A stretch of DNA of 64,000 nucleotides, taken from positions 558,001 through 622,000 of the forward strand of contig NC_009043.1 in NCBI RefSeq assembly GCF_000209165.1. The letters run 5' to 3'. Of the stretch, positions 9,877-20,094 are shown in pieces; position 1 is the stretch's first letter; the number at the start of each line of letters is the position of its first letter. The notes under the pieces were generated by a model, which was given only the letters and a program-made list of their open reading frames with translations, searched no databases and was not told the origin of the DNA. The position numbers and the translations under genes were made by a program. This stretch comes from Scheffersomyces stipitis CBS 6054. Lineage: Eukaryota > Ascomycota > Pichiomycetes > Serinales > Debaryomycetaceae.

Positions 9877-12117
9877 ATGAACGACTTGAAATCAATGGAG
9901 AAGATCAAGATCTCCAGCTTGGAGTCGTTGCTTCGATTTCCGGGCTATTCACAGTTGGTTTCTGATGCATCTGTGCTTACATGTGGATGTCTCGCTTCAG
10001 AGTCTGGATTTTCAATTGATAAAGTCAATAATAGTGGCAAATGTCCCAATTGCAATACAGAAAACGTCTCAATACTCAGTGAAATCAAACCACTTAGAGA
10101 CCTCTTTAAGATAGTTCAACTGTTGAACTATCAACTCACGTCACAGTCTTCTTCTTCGTTCCAGACTTCTTCGAGGAGAAGAAGGTCCTCTTCCAAAAAA
10201 AGTGTGAGAGGAGGAATTGAGTCTGCAATAGCTGAAGGATCTTCTGCTTCTGACTCAATGGATTTTATTACACTTTTCTACAAGTTTGCCAAAGAAGAGG
10301 ATCAGGCATCGATGCCTGAAAAGCCAGCATCGCCTGACCATGCTAAGGTACAGCCTATAGCGATTCAGCCTGGAAAGGCCCTGGCGGACTTGCCTGTAGC
10401 AAATTCTTCATTGCCTCTGTACCATAACTCGACATCTCTATCACCACAACATAACACGCCTAATTTCGGTCTAGAATCAAGTTTCCATAGAGCAGAGTCT
10501 ACTTTCAATACCAACAACTTGATCTTTGATGAGTCACTTGTAAAGAGTTACAGTGAAGAAAAAGAGTACAACTTCTCGAAATGTTTTCCTTACCATCGGA
10601 AACTATCTACATTTGCTACCCAACTGAGCAAATTGCATTTGTCCTTTAAGCTGGGCTCCATCATCAAGCGTAATTTTATAGGCAGTAACATCCACACCTA
10701 CTTGGACTTCAATATTGGGAAGGAGGTGACGCGTTTTGTTCTTATAACTGAGAAGAAGTGGGAATTGTACGAGTACGTAGTTCCAATCAGTGGCTCGGAC
10801 AATTATGGAGTCAAACCCCAGCTTATTTGCTGTGGGAAGCTGACAGGAGAGTATGGAGACAGTAGTAGTAGTCTCAATCTGTTCAACGGAGCAAAGTCGG
10901 CGACTGGCGAAATTGTCATAAAAAACGACTTCAACACCAGCAATGATGGCGTTAGTACTTCTGACTCAGATTTGAAAAAGAAACTCCAACTGTGGGACCA
11001 TTTATACTGTCGTTTGTCAAAGAATTATCTTGTCATATCGGGAACAAAAGGCATGATGAGAGTGTTTAACGTTAATAGAATGTCACCTTATCAGTTTGGT
11101 CAGCCTGTTTATACATACATCACCAACTTCCCCATAAGATGTATAGCTATAGCACCTAATGACGGACTAGTAGCGTGTGGTATTACTGCCAGAGAACGGT
11201 TATCTGGAAAAGAACAGCCATTCATCATCTTGCATAGACTCTTATCCTCGGAGGACAATTACCTTCACCAAGTCGACCCCATCACCATCACTATACCTTA
11301 CAGAGATCCCATTAAAATCATGCGCTTTAATCTTACTTCTACGCATTTGCTATGTTGCACGGCCTGGGAGTCGCGGTACCTAGTGATTAAGCTTAGAAGT
11401 ACCAACGAAAACGGTGAAAATTACAGAAGACCGCGCATGATATGGTCTGATACAACGTACAAGAGTAAAAGATTCAGAAGTGATGTAGAGGGTGAGGATA
11501 AACTAGCCGAAGAAACAGCAGATGCCGACTACGAGTTAATGATGACCAATGAAGGCATCACTGATTTGCAGTTTGGAGCACTTAACTCGAACACCGTGGT
11601 GATCTCGTCATGCTCGCTAAAGAGTAGACCCCCAGTAGTAATCCGGTTGGATGGAGCGTTGATAGACTCTATGAAACACCATACGTTTTCTGACAATTAC
11701 AGTGTACAGAATAGTTTTAACAGTATGGAAGATGAAGAGTATAGCAGTATTAAGGCAGCAGAGACGGTCATGAAGATATCTGAGGTAGGATCTTTGATCC
11801 ATGGATTCTCACTCTCTCCCAGAGGAGATGGTATAGTCTTCTTGGACAAAGATGGCCGTCTCTATTTAATCCCTACCCCTAACCTTCTGTCGAAGTCTAC
11901 TACTTCTACCTCTGGAGCAAGTAAGAAGGTGGTAATTCTCCTTGGAGAGGTTTCAAATGCCGAACGTTTCACAGAAGCTGCAGCCATTAAATTCTCCTCT
12001 GATGGAGGTAAGATCTTTGCAGTTGACAGAAAAGGTGTATTTTCGGTTTTTGACTTTACTAAAGGTGTTCCTGGCGAAGACCTTGATGTGGTTAAGTGTA
12101 AGATTCTTACATTCTAA
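9877..12117 (+). CDS. PTR3: SPS amino-acid sensor component Ptr3-like
   Basis: A 746-residue protein resembling Ptr3, the peripheral plasma-membrane scaffold of the Ssy1-Ptr3-Ssy5 sensor. That complex triggers processing of Stp factors when extracellular amino acids are present. The N-terminus has a U-box/RING-like Cys pattern (LTCGCLASESGFS, then CPNCNTENVSILSEIKPLRDLF, about 30-80). A Ser-rich linker follows (about 90-200). The C-terminal two thirds (about 250-746) contain WD-like beta-propeller strands such as IRCIAIAPNDGLVACG, IHGFSLSPRGDGIVFLD and AAIKFSSDGGKIFAVD. Length is slightly above S. cerevisiae Ptr3. The assignment rests on the combination of N-terminal Cys motif, propeller and length. 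No catalytic residues are expected. Confidence 0.75.
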   Translation: MNDLKSMEKIKISSLESLLRFPGYSQLVSDASVLTCGCLASESGFSIDKVNNSGKCPNCNTENVSILSEIKPLRDLFKIVQLLNYQLTSQSSSSFQTSSRRRRSSSKKSVRGGIESAIAEGSSASDSMDFITLFYKFAKEEDQASMPEKPASPDHAKVQPIAIQPGKALADLPVANSSLPLYHNSTSLSPQHNTPNFGLESSFHRAESTFNTNNLIFDESLVKSYSEEKEYNFSKCFPYHRKLSTFATQLSKLHLSFKLGSIIKRNFIGSNIHTYLDFNIGKEVTRFVLITEKKWELYEYVVPISGSDNYGVKPQLICCGKLTGEYGDSSSSLNLFNGAKSATGEIVIKNDFNTSNDGVSTSDSDLKKKLQLWDHLYCRLSKNYLVISGTKGMMRVFNVNRMSPYQFGQPVYTYITNFPIRCIAIAPNDGLVACGITARERLSGKEQPFIILHRLLSSEDNYLHQVDPITITIPYRDPIKIMRFNLTSTHLLCCTAWESRYLVIKLRSTNENGENYRRPRMIWSDTTYKSKRFRSDVEGEDKLAEETADADYELMMTNEGITDLQFGALNSNTVVISSCSLKSRPPVVIRLDGALIDSMKHHTFSDNYSVQNSFNSMEDEEYSSIKAAETVMKISEVGSLIHGFSLSPRGDGIVFLDKDGRLYLIPTPNLLSKSTTSTSGASKKVVILLGEVSNAERFTEAAAIKFSSDGGKIFAVDRKGVFSVFDFTKGVPGEDLDVVKCKILTF

Positions 12118-12652
12118 GACTATGTATGCATATTTATGAATAACACATCTAATGACTTTTTCCAATTCATTTTATTCTCCTTATCGGTTAAAATTGGCAC
12201 AAAGTTGCGATTGCCCTTTGAAGCATTCTGTAACTTCACCTTTATTATCCACCATCAGAATCATAAATTGTAAACTTTTCGCAGCTACCGCCCTGCGGCT
12301 CATCCATTCCATGCGGCAGTTCCTGTACATTAATAGAGCCACAGTAGTGGATTTTTCTGATGAGCACCGTGTGAAAAGTCGGTATCACCAGACCTTGGCG
12401 ATGAATCTATCAGCCAATTATACAATTCTTCTCTTAGAAATAGTTGCTAATATTGGAGCTGTAGTGTTTTGTAAGAATATCCATACAAAAAAAAGCTACA
12501 ATTTTTAACGCAATTAAGCTTCTGAGCCATTTGCCGTACTACCTCATCTCAGCTAGTCTCAGACCAGTCTCATTTTATTTGTGTAGGCCTATAATTTTTC
12601 ACTAGTTCAATTTAATTTCATTCAGAAGACTTCATTCTAAATCGACAACAAA
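12118..12652. other. Intergenic region before CYS4
   Basis: No supported gene. A 118-codon open frame at 12152-12508 has no recognisable family. The 3' part should contain the CYS4 promoter; I see no perfect CACGTG there. Confidence 0.6.
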
Positions 12653-14137
12653 ATGTCTTCAGTTCCACCATTATATGAAAACGCTTTGGATCTCATCGGT
12701 AACACTCCCTTGATCAAGTTAAACAAGATCCCCCAATCGTATGGTATCAAGGCTAAGGTGTATGCCAAAGTAGAGTTGTTCAATGCTGGAGGGTCCATCA
12801 AGGACAGAATCTCCAAGAACATGATTTTGGAAGCTGAAAAGTCTGGAAGAATAAAGCCAGGTTACACTTTGATCGAACCTACTTCTGGTAACACCGGTAT
12901 CGGTTTGGCACTTGTCGCTGCCGTAAAGGGCTACAGAACCATCATCACTTTACCAGAAAAGATGTCCAACGAAAAGGTCTCTGTCTTGAAGGCTTTGGGT
13001 GCTGAAATCATTAGAACTCCTACTGAAGCTGCTTGGGATGCTCCTGAATCGCACATTGGAGTTGCCAAGAAGTTGGAAAAGGAAATTCCTAACTCAGTCA
13101 TCTTGGACCAGTACTCTAACCCAGCCAACCCAGATGCCCATTACTACGGAACTGGTTTCGAGATTTGGGAACAAACCAAGGGTAAGGTCACTCACCTCGT
13201 AGCTGGTGCAGGTACTGGAGGAACTATTACCGGTATTTCCAGATACTTGAAGGAAAAGAACCCAAAGGTTGAAGTCACTGGTGCTGACCCTAAGGGTTCT
13301 ATCTTGGCCCAGCCAGAATCATTAAACACTAGTACTGAAGGTTACTTAGTTGAAGGTATTGGTTACGACTTTATTCCTGACGTGTTGAACAGAAAGTATG
13401 TCGACAACTGGATCAAGACAGAAGATGCTGAGTCATTCAAGTTGGCCAGAAGAATCATCAGAGAAGAAGGTATCTTGGTTGGAGGTTCTTCCGGCTCTGC
13501 TTTGCAAGCTGCTTTGCAAGTAGCCAAGGACTTGACCGAAGACGATGTAGTCGTTGTAGTTTTCCCAGACTCTATCAGATCGTACTTGTCCAAGTTTGCT
13601 GATGACGAATGGATGAAGATCAATAACTTCGCTGTAGATGAAACCAGCTCGTCCGGTAACAAATCTGATGACTTCTTGGCCAGCAAGACCATCAGGGACT
13701 TGGTTGCTGGTAAGGCTCCTGTCGTCACTGTCACCTTGTCTGACACTGTTGGAAAGACCTTTGACTTGTTGCACGACAACGGCTTTGACCAGTTGCCAGT
13801 GTTGAACAACAGTGGTAAATTGGTTGGTTTGGTCACATTATCCAAGATCTTGAAGTCGTTGTCTACCAAAAAAGTTCAATTAACGAACTCGATCGCCTCT
13901 GTCATTATCGACTTCAGAAAGTTGGCTGATTTTGAGAAATCATTCACCATCGCCAAGGAGTCTGGATTTACTAAGAGATCCTACGAGCCAATTACCTTGG
14001 ATACTCCCTTGGCATTGTTGAATAAGTTCTTTGAAACCAACTCCAATGCTATCATTACTGATGATGAATTGAAGCCAGTTCAAATCGTCACCAAGGTCGA
14101 CTTGATCTCATTCTTAACCAAAAATGTTGCTTTCTAA
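12653..14137 (+). CDS. CYS4: Cystathionine beta-synthase
   Basis: PLP enzyme joining serine and homocysteine to cystathionine, the first step of transsulfuration, in the cytosol. The 494 residues match the yeast Cys4 length (about 507). The beta-family PLP fold starts IGNTPLIKLNKIP. The Schiff-base lysine is K50 in NAGGSIKDRIS, the substrate loop is TSGNTGIGLA, and the phosphate-binding glycine loop is GAGTGGTITGI. A C-terminal pair of CBS motifs (about 340-490, DLVAGKAPVVTV and QLPVLNNSGKLVGLVT) is expected. As in yeast Cys4, no N-terminal heme-binding extension is present. Codon use is strongly biased (TTG, AAG, GGT), suggesting high expression. Confidence 0.97.
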   Translation: MSSVPPLYENALDLIGNTPLIKLNKIPQSYGIKAKVYAKVELFNAGGSIKDRISKNMILEAEKSGRIKPGYTLIEPTSGNTGIGLALVAAVKGYRTIITLPEKMSNEKVSVLKALGAEIIRTPTEAAWDAPESHIGVAKKLEKEIPNSVILDQYSNPANPDAHYYGTGFEIWEQTKGKVTHLVAGAGTGGTITGISRYLKEKNPKVEVTGADPKGSILAQPESLNTSTEGYLVEGIGYDFIPDVLNRKYVDNWIKTEDAESFKLARRIIREEGILVGGSSGSALQAALQVAKDLTEDDVVVVVFPDSIRSYLSKFADDEWMKINNFAVDETSSSGNKSDDFLASKTIRDLVAGKAPVVTVTLSDTVGKTFDLLHDNGFDQLPVLNNSGKLVGLVTLSKILKSLSTKKVQLTNSIASVIIDFRKLADFEKSFTIAKESGFTKRSYEPITLDTPLALLNKFFETNSNAIITDDELKPVQIVTKVDLISFLTKNVAF

Positions 14138-14405
14138 GTGAAAGAAACTAAGCCCTGGATGAGAAACTAAACAGTATAAGATATACATTCTTGAAGACTC
14201 GTATCTTCCAAGATTCCTTTAGAAGTCTTATATAGCTTTAGATGTAATAATTAATATAATACAAATACAAAAGAGAATGCTAATATGCCATGACCAAGCC
14301 GGAGCAACACTATACCGAATATAGAATGCTGGTACAAAAATTTATGTAAATTACAGCGACAGTAACAATGAGGTTACTGTCATCATCAACAAGTGTAACA
14401 AGTCT

Positions 14406-15290
14406 CTATGAGAACTTCCACCTATTTCCACAGTTCTCACAGGTACAGAACGTAGTCAAAGGTTCATCTGCTGACCTAGTTTGCATCTGGTAGTACGACA
14501 CTTTCTTGTGCTTACACTTGCCACAGGTGAATCTGTCCGTAACAGCTCTCTTTTCGGTGGCACCTTGGGCATCAAACAAGTTCTTCTTGTGCAATTTTTC
14601 AATCTCCTTCTTCAAAGCCTCTGGAGCCATTTCGTTAGGAGACATCTTGATGAACTCTGCTGGTTTGATTCCTCCAGACAACAATCTTTCCCTCAACTCC
14701 GGGTTCTTTTTGTTGCGTAGATTCATGGTAAAAGTTCTCAACTTGTTTCTGTAGTTGTCGTTGACATTCAGATACTCGGACTTGAACACTTCACTCTCTA
14801 TTTCTCTGGCCACGCTCAAGATATGCGACAGACGATCATCACGTTCAATAGCCAAAGCAGTATAAAGTGCGCTGACAGATGCATTTCTGGTACTGTTATC
14901 ATACAAAGTTGTGTTTACTCCATCAGTCTTGGGGTTCCTGGGTCCCTGGTGGAACTTGCTATTGGTAGAACCGGCCTCACTTTTCACTTCTTCCTTGACT
15001 GAACTTGCAGCATTTCCATTTGAAACAGGCGAGGCCGTCTTCTTTTTGCTGTTTTTCTCATTCTGGACAGATTCCTTCCATGTGCGGATCATCTTCTTGA
15101 CCAACGAGTTGATGTCGCTGTTGCTGTGGGATCTGTACTTGTTAACAGCGACACCAACCTTTGTTTCCCTCAACAATTTTTCAGAGGGCTTGACTCCATC
15201 ATTCAAGATGTTCAAGAGCTTCAAAATGGTGGCATCGTCTGAAGCTTTGTCGAGATTCAGCACTGTCGACTTGATTTCTTTAGTGTCCAT
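14406..15290 (-). CDS. DST1: Transcription elongation factor TFIIS
   Basis: A 294-residue TFIIS, which rescues backtracked RNA polymerase II by stimulating transcript cleavage. The three domains are in order: an N-terminal helical bundle (about 1-78), a central Pol II-binding domain (about 130-240) and a C-terminal zinc ribbon (FTCGKCKHKKVSYYQMQTR... then CTCENCGNRWKFS). The ribbon has the invariant acidic hairpin SADEPLTT (RSADE), whose D and E reach the polymerase active site. The length matches S. cerevisiae Dst1 (309). The gene diverges from RNA15, so the interval 15291-15761 serves both. Confidence 0.96.
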   Translation of the reverse strand: MDTKEIKSTVLNLDKASDDATILKLLNILNDGVKPSEKLLRETKVGVAVNKYRSHSNSDINSLVKKMIRTWKESVQNEKNSKKKTASPVSNGNAASSVKEEVKSEAGSTNSKFHQGPRNPKTDGVNTTLYDNSTRNASVSALYTALAIERDDRLSHILSVAREIESEVFKSEYLNVNDNYRNKLRTFTMNLRNKKNPELRERLLSGGIKPAEFIKMSPNEMAPEALKKEIEKLHKKNLFDAQGATEKRAVTDRFTCGKCKHKKVSYYQMQTRSADEPLTTFCTCENCGNRWKFS

Positions 15291-15761
15291 AGTGTAACGG
15301 AAGACGTGAAGTATGAATGAAAGACAAAGATTAGGGTATATTTCCAGTTATTTGATTAAAGATATATTTGTTAGATTAGTTCGAAATCTTTTTCTCGTGA
15401 GGCAGTCTGTACAGGACATTGAATTCAGTCAAGAGCTGAACTGGAGAAAAACGAACCAGTCTTTCTATTAGAGTATACTGTTTCTTCATATATAATACAT
15501 TTGTTCAAGAAGTTATTAAAGGATCCTATAAACGGACGTGTTGCATATGGTAGCTGATATCTGATTCTTTATTCGCATTCTTTCCATAAAAACTTAATAT
15601 TAAAATTTTCATATACTTCTTGCGATTCTTCAGTTTCATAAACTTATAAAGCACATTAGTAATAGAACTCCTATTAGAAGAGGAGTCATTTCATTAACAA
15701 ATAGCATTAATAGTGTCACATCCACTGAACTGACATACATTTCCACAAACTTCATATCATT
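15291..15761. other. Divergent promoter DST1/RNA15
   Basis: No gene is seen. AT-rich sequence separates the two divergent start codons; TATA-like AT runs lie near 15590-15650. Confidence 0.6.
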
Positions 15762-16466
15762 ATGGACTCTACAAGTACAACTGTATCAATAGGGAAGTTC
15801 CCCTTTGACTATACTGAAGAACAGGTACTAGAAATAGCCAGATCTGTAGGGCCAGTTCTTGATTTGAAGCTTCTTTTTGACGAATTGACTGGCAAATCTA
15901 AAGGTTATGCCATTATTAACTTTGGAGACAACGAAACGGCGGCTTCAGCAGTGAGAAACTTAAACTACATGACTTTGCCCAATGGCAGATTCTTGAGATG
16001 CACTTTCATCAACGACTACGACATTTCAAACCAGGAAAGATTGCCTCCTTTACCTTTGGGGGTGCAGATCCACCCCAATGAGAACCTGCAGCAGGTGATA
16101 TCAAACATCTTGTCGAGTATCGACTCGAATTCAGCCCTCCGTATTCTAAAAGAAGCCAAGACTATGAGTACAGAGAATCCGAAATTGACCAAGTTGCTTT
16201 TAGAAAGATTCCCGCAGTTGGCGCACGCTTTAGTGGAACTCAGTTTGATCTCTAACATTACTAATGGGGATCTAATCGAGATGACTCTCAACAAGAAAGG
16301 GTTGCCTTTGAACGAATTGTCATTGGACCATATAACGTTGCTTCGGAGTGTTCATAACCTCACTGATAAAGATATTGCAACTTTAGATGAGAGCAAGAAA
16401 GACATCATCAACCAGATACGGAAGGAAATAGACAAGGGATCCTACGGCGAGGTGTTGCAAGAATAA
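15762..16466 (+). CDS. RNA15: Cleavage factor IA subunit Rna15-like
   Basis: RNA-binding subunit of cleavage factor IA for pre-mRNA 3'-end formation, partner of Rna14. The 234 residues comprise an N-terminal RRM (about 6-85; RNP2 VSIGKFPFD, RNP1-like KSKGYAIINF), a hinge that holds Rna14 (about 105-165, ISNILSSIDSNSALRILKEAK), and a C-terminal helical bundle (about 190-230, LDHITLLRSVHNLTDKDIATL) that binds Pcf11. The fold order is that of CstF-64/Rna15. At 234 residues it is shorter than S. cerevisiae Rna15 (296), mainly because the Q/N-rich linker is missing. The ATG at 15762 begins just before the first RRM strand. Confidence 0.9.
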   Translation: MDSTSTTVSIGKFPFDYTEEQVLEIARSVGPVLDLKLLFDELTGKSKGYAIINFGDNETAASAVRNLNYMTLPNGRFLRCTFINDYDISNQERLPPLPLGVQIHPNENLQQVISNILSSIDSNSALRILKEAKTMSTENPKLTKLLLERFPQLAHALVELSLISNITNGDLIEMTLNKKGLPLNELSLDHITLLRSVHNLTDKDIATLDESKKDIINQIRKEIDKGSYGEVLQE

Positions 16467-17253
16467 TTGTTGAGTTTACATATGACAGTCAAAAATAGTA
16501 GTGGAACAGCAGCACCACTACAGTTACGAAGTTCGAGAAGATTCAGTTGAAAGGAAACAGTAATGCATCGCAGAATTTTGAAAAAAAAAGATCTGAAATC
16601 TATGTATAGTAGTACGTAAATACTTGTAAATATAGGTACAAAATAATGCTGCAAGATTGTATGGCAACACCTTTGTAGAACACAGCAGAACTAACTTGAA
16701 AAAGCACATGCCAATGGCAACTTGGTCTCACATCTATTTCTGTATCTTGCTCTGTTAAAGCATTTGTGCTCTGTCTGCCGGTTTTGGGAAATTGCGACCT
16801 TCCGCACTGTACAATTTTAACTATGCGATTATAGCTGCGATTTCTTGCGAACCTCAACAATTTCTACCACCAATTGCTCTTCACGGAAAGAAGAATAGAA
16901 GAATCGTTTCATAACTATACGGAAACGTTGGACCTGGCAATATGAGGAGATTTAAAAAAAACGTGTCGTTTCACCTCTCGCCCAACAGTGTCATCTTCTC
17001 CGTTTTGTTGGCTCATGCAATATGGCTTTACAGGATTTATCACATGCTACAATTCCTTGCACCCAAAAGAAGGTGCACCATATATTGATCCAGGTACAGT
17101 TCACTAACAGCCTGAATCTTCTCATATCTGTATAAATAGAGGTCTGCTCCAGGATATAATTACAACTGGAAAAGCTAACGTAGCCTGAAACTTCAATTGA
17201 CCAATAGGTGCAAGAACAGTTGCGATTCTAGCTACAATACATTGATTCCAAAC
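16467..17253. other. Intergenic region RNA15 to RhoGDI-like gene
   Basis: No supported gene; open frames on the minus strand here (61-92 codons) have no recognisable features. A TATA-like TATAAATAG near 17131-17141 lies about 115 bp upstream of the next ATG (17254). Confidence 0.6.
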
Positions 17254-17745
17254 ATGACTGTCAAGAAAACGAGAGAAGAGATTATGGCTGACTTCGAGAA
17301 CGAGCAGCTTCGTATCGAAGCCATGGAGCTCCACATCGACGGCCATGACGACAAGCCTCTTGTTTATCACCGCGAGATGGAAGACATGCCCCAGAGACTT
17401 CACTTTATTCTTCCTGAAAACTGTGTCTACAGTGTTACTATAAAGTACAAGGTCAAGAAACAGCCTTTGAGAAATCTCACCTACAAGCAGATGGTGAAGA
17501 AGGCTGGAATCGTTGTCAACCTGAGGAAACTCCATATGGGAGACGAAGCACATGTCAACATTGACCAAGACGACCATACTCACGAGGTTACGTTCCCTCC
17601 TGACAATGTTCCTGGAGGTACTTTCTTCAGAGGTAAGCACCCGGCTGTGAGCACAGTATATGCTGACGGAAAAGAAGTGTGGAAGACTAAATGGTACATT
17701 GAGATTGTTAAGGAAGGAAGTCTTCCCGAGATCGGTGGGTACTAA
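17254..17745 (+). CDS. RhoGDI-like beta-sandwich protein lacking the N-terminal arm
   Basis: A 163-residue protein resembling the immunoglobulin-like (E-set) domain of Rho GDP-dissociation inhibitors. The start is ATG 17254 (MTVKKTREEIMADF); the frame is open upstream to a TTG at 17197 with no ATG. RhoGDI core motifs are recognisable: a strand VYSVTIKYKVKKQPLRNLTY, then KKAGIVVN, the loop PPDNVPGGTFFRGKHPAVS corresponding to EEAPKGMLARGSY, and the final strand KWYIEIVKEG. Canonical RhoGDI (about 200 residues) begins with a 60-residue arm that grips switch regions of Rho; only about 15-25 residues are here. It may be a divergent RDI1 or a paralogue that binds prenyl groups or another ligand. 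Function is uncertain. Confidence 0.8.
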   Translation: MTVKKTREEIMADFENEQLRIEAMELHIDGHDDKPLVYHREMEDMPQRLHFILPENCVYSVTIKYKVKKQPLRNLTYKQMVKKAGIVVNLRKLHMGDEAHVNIDQDDHTHEVTFPPDNVPGGTFFRGKHPAVSTVYADGKEVWKTKWYIEIVKEGSLPEIGGY

Positions 17746-18733
17746 GTATGACTTTAATGTGAAATGGTATGTAGGTATGTAGAGGTATATAGATAAATAT
17801 AGGGCTTAATAAATACTAATTAGAAATAGCAAATGACACGCTAGTAGAAGGACGCTAAAATAGTGAACAATATCCCAAGCAGCACCTACTTCACGTCCTG
17901 ATAACACTAAGTGATTCTACTCAAAATGAAGTGGAGAGAGGTCAAAAAAGGACGCTGTAGCTATAAGCTGGAAATAGTTTTCGCAATAATTTGACTAAAA
18001 GTTCTAAAATCTGGCAATACACAATTATCAATTAACGAATCATAATATACGAGACAAAAAAGACAAAACGATAGAAGCAAATATACGAGCCAATTGCCTA
18101 ACCATTACAAGAAAACAGAGCAGAGAAATAATGGGATTCAAGTGAATTAATTAGTTGTAGTGTGACTATGGCTGCAACGTCCTGTATGTGCTCTGGCGAT
18201 TTTAAATATCGGGATCCCCTGACAATGGGAGCCACCGGAAATTATAGACTAGTGTATCTAAATTGTTGTTCAATGGCACATCCTGAAAATTGTATACGTT
18301 CACAATTATACCATCTAGATGACAACTCTCTTCTTCCGTTGCTACCACACATTTTGTACCGAAAAAAACACCGTTCCCTCCTCCCCTTGCAGGCTCTATC
18401 TCCACATCCATCACGTGATGATAAACCCGTTTGTGCCACTTTCCCTATAAACGTCTTAGTCACGTAGCATTCTGTCAGATAAGCCCACATATTCTTCTTG
18501 AGAAGGAGTTATTCTTTCTAGGCACCCTATTAGATCTTGCTTCTTAGGATTATTCGTATACAACCATATATGCGTATCTAGCGGGGGCAAATCACAGAAA
18601 ACGCTGGCAAAATTGAAACTTTTACACCGCTCTTTGCTCCATACGTAACCACCCCAGAATAGGCAGAATTGTCTTATTAGACCCAACAATTCTACGAATA
18701 CCCTCAGTTACATAACCACAAAGTATTCGCAAC
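17746..18733. other. Long intergenic region before UBC8
   Basis: No gene is supported in nearly 1 kb; open frames of 70-101 codons on both strands look spurious. One palindrome ATCACGTGAT (core TCACGTGA 18411-18418), matching the Cbf1 centromere/promoter-type E-box, lies about 320 bp before the UBC8 ATG. Confidence 0.6.
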
Positions 18734-19306
18734 ATGAGCTCGCCTAAGAGACGGATTGAGAAGGATGTCATGGAGCTCATGATGTCTGACCACGATGTCA
18801 CGCTTATCGACGACTCCATCCAACAGTTCTACGTGATATTCCACGGGCCAAAAGATACACCCTATGAGGGAGGCATCTGGAAGATCAGGGTAGAGTTACC
18901 GGACCAGTATCCGATCAAGTCACCCTCGATTGGCTTTACCAACAAGATCTACCACCCTAACATTGACGAAGGCTCCGGCTCTGTGTGTCTAGATGTGATC
19001 AATCAGACTTGGTCGCCGATGTTCGGACTCTTGAACATTTTTGAGAACTTTCTTCCGCACTTGCTACGCTACGCAAACCCGAGTGATCCATTGAATACGG
19101 AGGCTTCCAACTTGATGACAAAGGACGAACCGAAGTACAACGAGACTGTAAAGCAGTACGTGCAACAGTACGCTAAGCATGTAGCCATCGACAACGACAA
19201 TGATGATGACGATGGAGCTGACGACGACGACGACGAACTTAGTGATGTCGGAAGCTTATCCAGTGATGATGAAGACGAAGAAGCTGCTGGAACCCTAGAT
19301 TTGTAA
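18734..19306 (+). CDS. UBC8: Ubiquitin-conjugating enzyme E2, Ubc8-like
   Basis: Class II E2, the yeast enzyme linked to catabolite degradation of gluconeogenic enzymes through the GID ligase. The 190 residues start [13 protein letters not shown], like S. cerevisiae Ubc8. The UBC fold is complete: HPN at 74-76 (YHPNID), active-site Cys at 85 in [15 protein letters not shown], and the final helices. The tail after residue 150 is strongly acidic (runs of D and E), as in Ubc8. S. cerevisiae UBC8 has an intron near its start; here the frame is uninterrupted from the ATG. It converges on the small ORF at 19527-19931. Confidence 0.93.
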   Translation: MSSPKRRIEKDVMELMMSDHDVTLIDDSIQQFYVIFHGPKDTPYEGGIWKIRVELPDQYPIKSPSIGFTNKIYHPNIDEGSGSVCLDVINQTWSPMFGLLNIFENFLPHLLRYANPSDPLNTEASNLMTKDEPKYNETVKQYVQQYAKHVAIDNDNDDDDGADDDDDELSDVGSLSSDDEDEEAAGTLDL

Positions 19307-19526
19307 CCGTTGGGTACCAGATACGTACTTCGTTACCTAATAGGAACTGAAACTGAGGTTCATAGTTTTTGTTCAATGGCGATGGCTGTATCAGCCCAGA
19401 AGCTACGTTTGTTATACACATATAGAACTCATCTAGCATAATATAATATTGATTGGAAAGTACGAAAAAAGACCATAAAAGAGACGAAAAATCTAACCAA
19501 CTCAGTTGACTCCCTATTTGGAGATT

Positions 19527-19931
19527 CTAACTGACTTGTCTATTCTTCTTGGGAATCGTAACCACAAGCAAATCATATTCAGAACTGTGTCTATCAGACT
19601 TCCACGAGATGCTGCTGTGCTCAATTTCATCGTGGTCAAATATGTATGTTCCTGTTTCCAGCTGCTGAGAAGATCCTACCACAAGCTTAAGCTTATTATT
19701 ACGTTGTCTTACTAAGCGCATTTCGAAATCTTCAAAATTGTATTCGCTCTCGCCTTCACCCTTCAAACGGGTAATGGTGATTTCATATTTGCTCGGTGAT
19801 TCGAATGTATTGAATCTGAACCTGCCATTTGGAAGGTGACTCCCAGTGTGTTGAATCAGATATGACCTTCTATGAACAGTTGACTTGACTGTGCGAACAG
19901 GCAAAACTGTGGGGATAGAAACCAATAACAT
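19527..19931 (-). CDS. Candidate small heat-shock (alpha-crystallin-like) protein
   Basis: A 134-residue protein with no sure family match. Its second half can be aligned by eye to an alpha-crystallin domain. FESPSKYEITITRL stands for the strand before the LPG turn, EDFEMRLVRQRNNKLKLVVG for the strand pair ending L-x-I-x-G, and YDLLVVTIPKKN for the hallmark GVLTVTIPKK. The canonical GVL triplet is degenerate. The upstream region holds heat-shock elements and a TATA-like tract, which supports a stress role. An upstream intron or longer N-terminus cannot be excluded. Alternative: an unrelated small beta protein. It converges with UBC8 and lies tandem to the amidase gene. Confidence 0.6.
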   Translation of the reverse strand: MLLVSIPTVLPVRTVKSTVHRRSYLIQHTGSHLPNGRFRFNTFESPSKYEITITRLKGEGESEYNFEDFEMRLVRQRNNKLKLVVGSSQQLETGTYIFDHDEIEHSSISWKSDRHSSEYDLLVVTIPKKNRQVS

Positions 19932-20014
19932 TATGAACTGAAACTGAAATTGGAGAGTATGGAAATCCAGTAGAAATTATAAATATATATGTATCAATAT
20001 AATAGAAAGCTCCT

Positions 20015-20094
20015 TTCCCGAAACTTCTTCTTTCCAGAGTATTTATAGTGTGGATATGAGGGCAAATGATGACTTATCTAGAAAGTTCCACGAA
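20015..20094 (-). promoter_or_regulatory. Heat-shock elements upstream of the small HSP candidate
   Basis: TTCCCGAAACTTC at 20015-20027 is a perfect three-unit HSE (TTCnnGAAnnTTC), the Hsf1 binding consensus. A second, GAAAGTTC at 20081-20088 followed by GAA at 20092-20094, is a two-unit site with an off-register third unit. They lie about 85-160 bp upstream of the ATG at 19931. A TATA-like AT tract at 19978-19990 lies between. Confidence 0.65.

Noticed and set aside
12152..12508. 118-codon ORF upstream of CYS4
   Set aside because: No recognisable protein features; lies in the interval expected to be the CYS4 promoter.
16494..18467. Assorted 60-100 codon ORFs on both strands around RNA15 and the RhoGDI-like gene
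   Set aside because: All lack family features and several are antisense to known genes.
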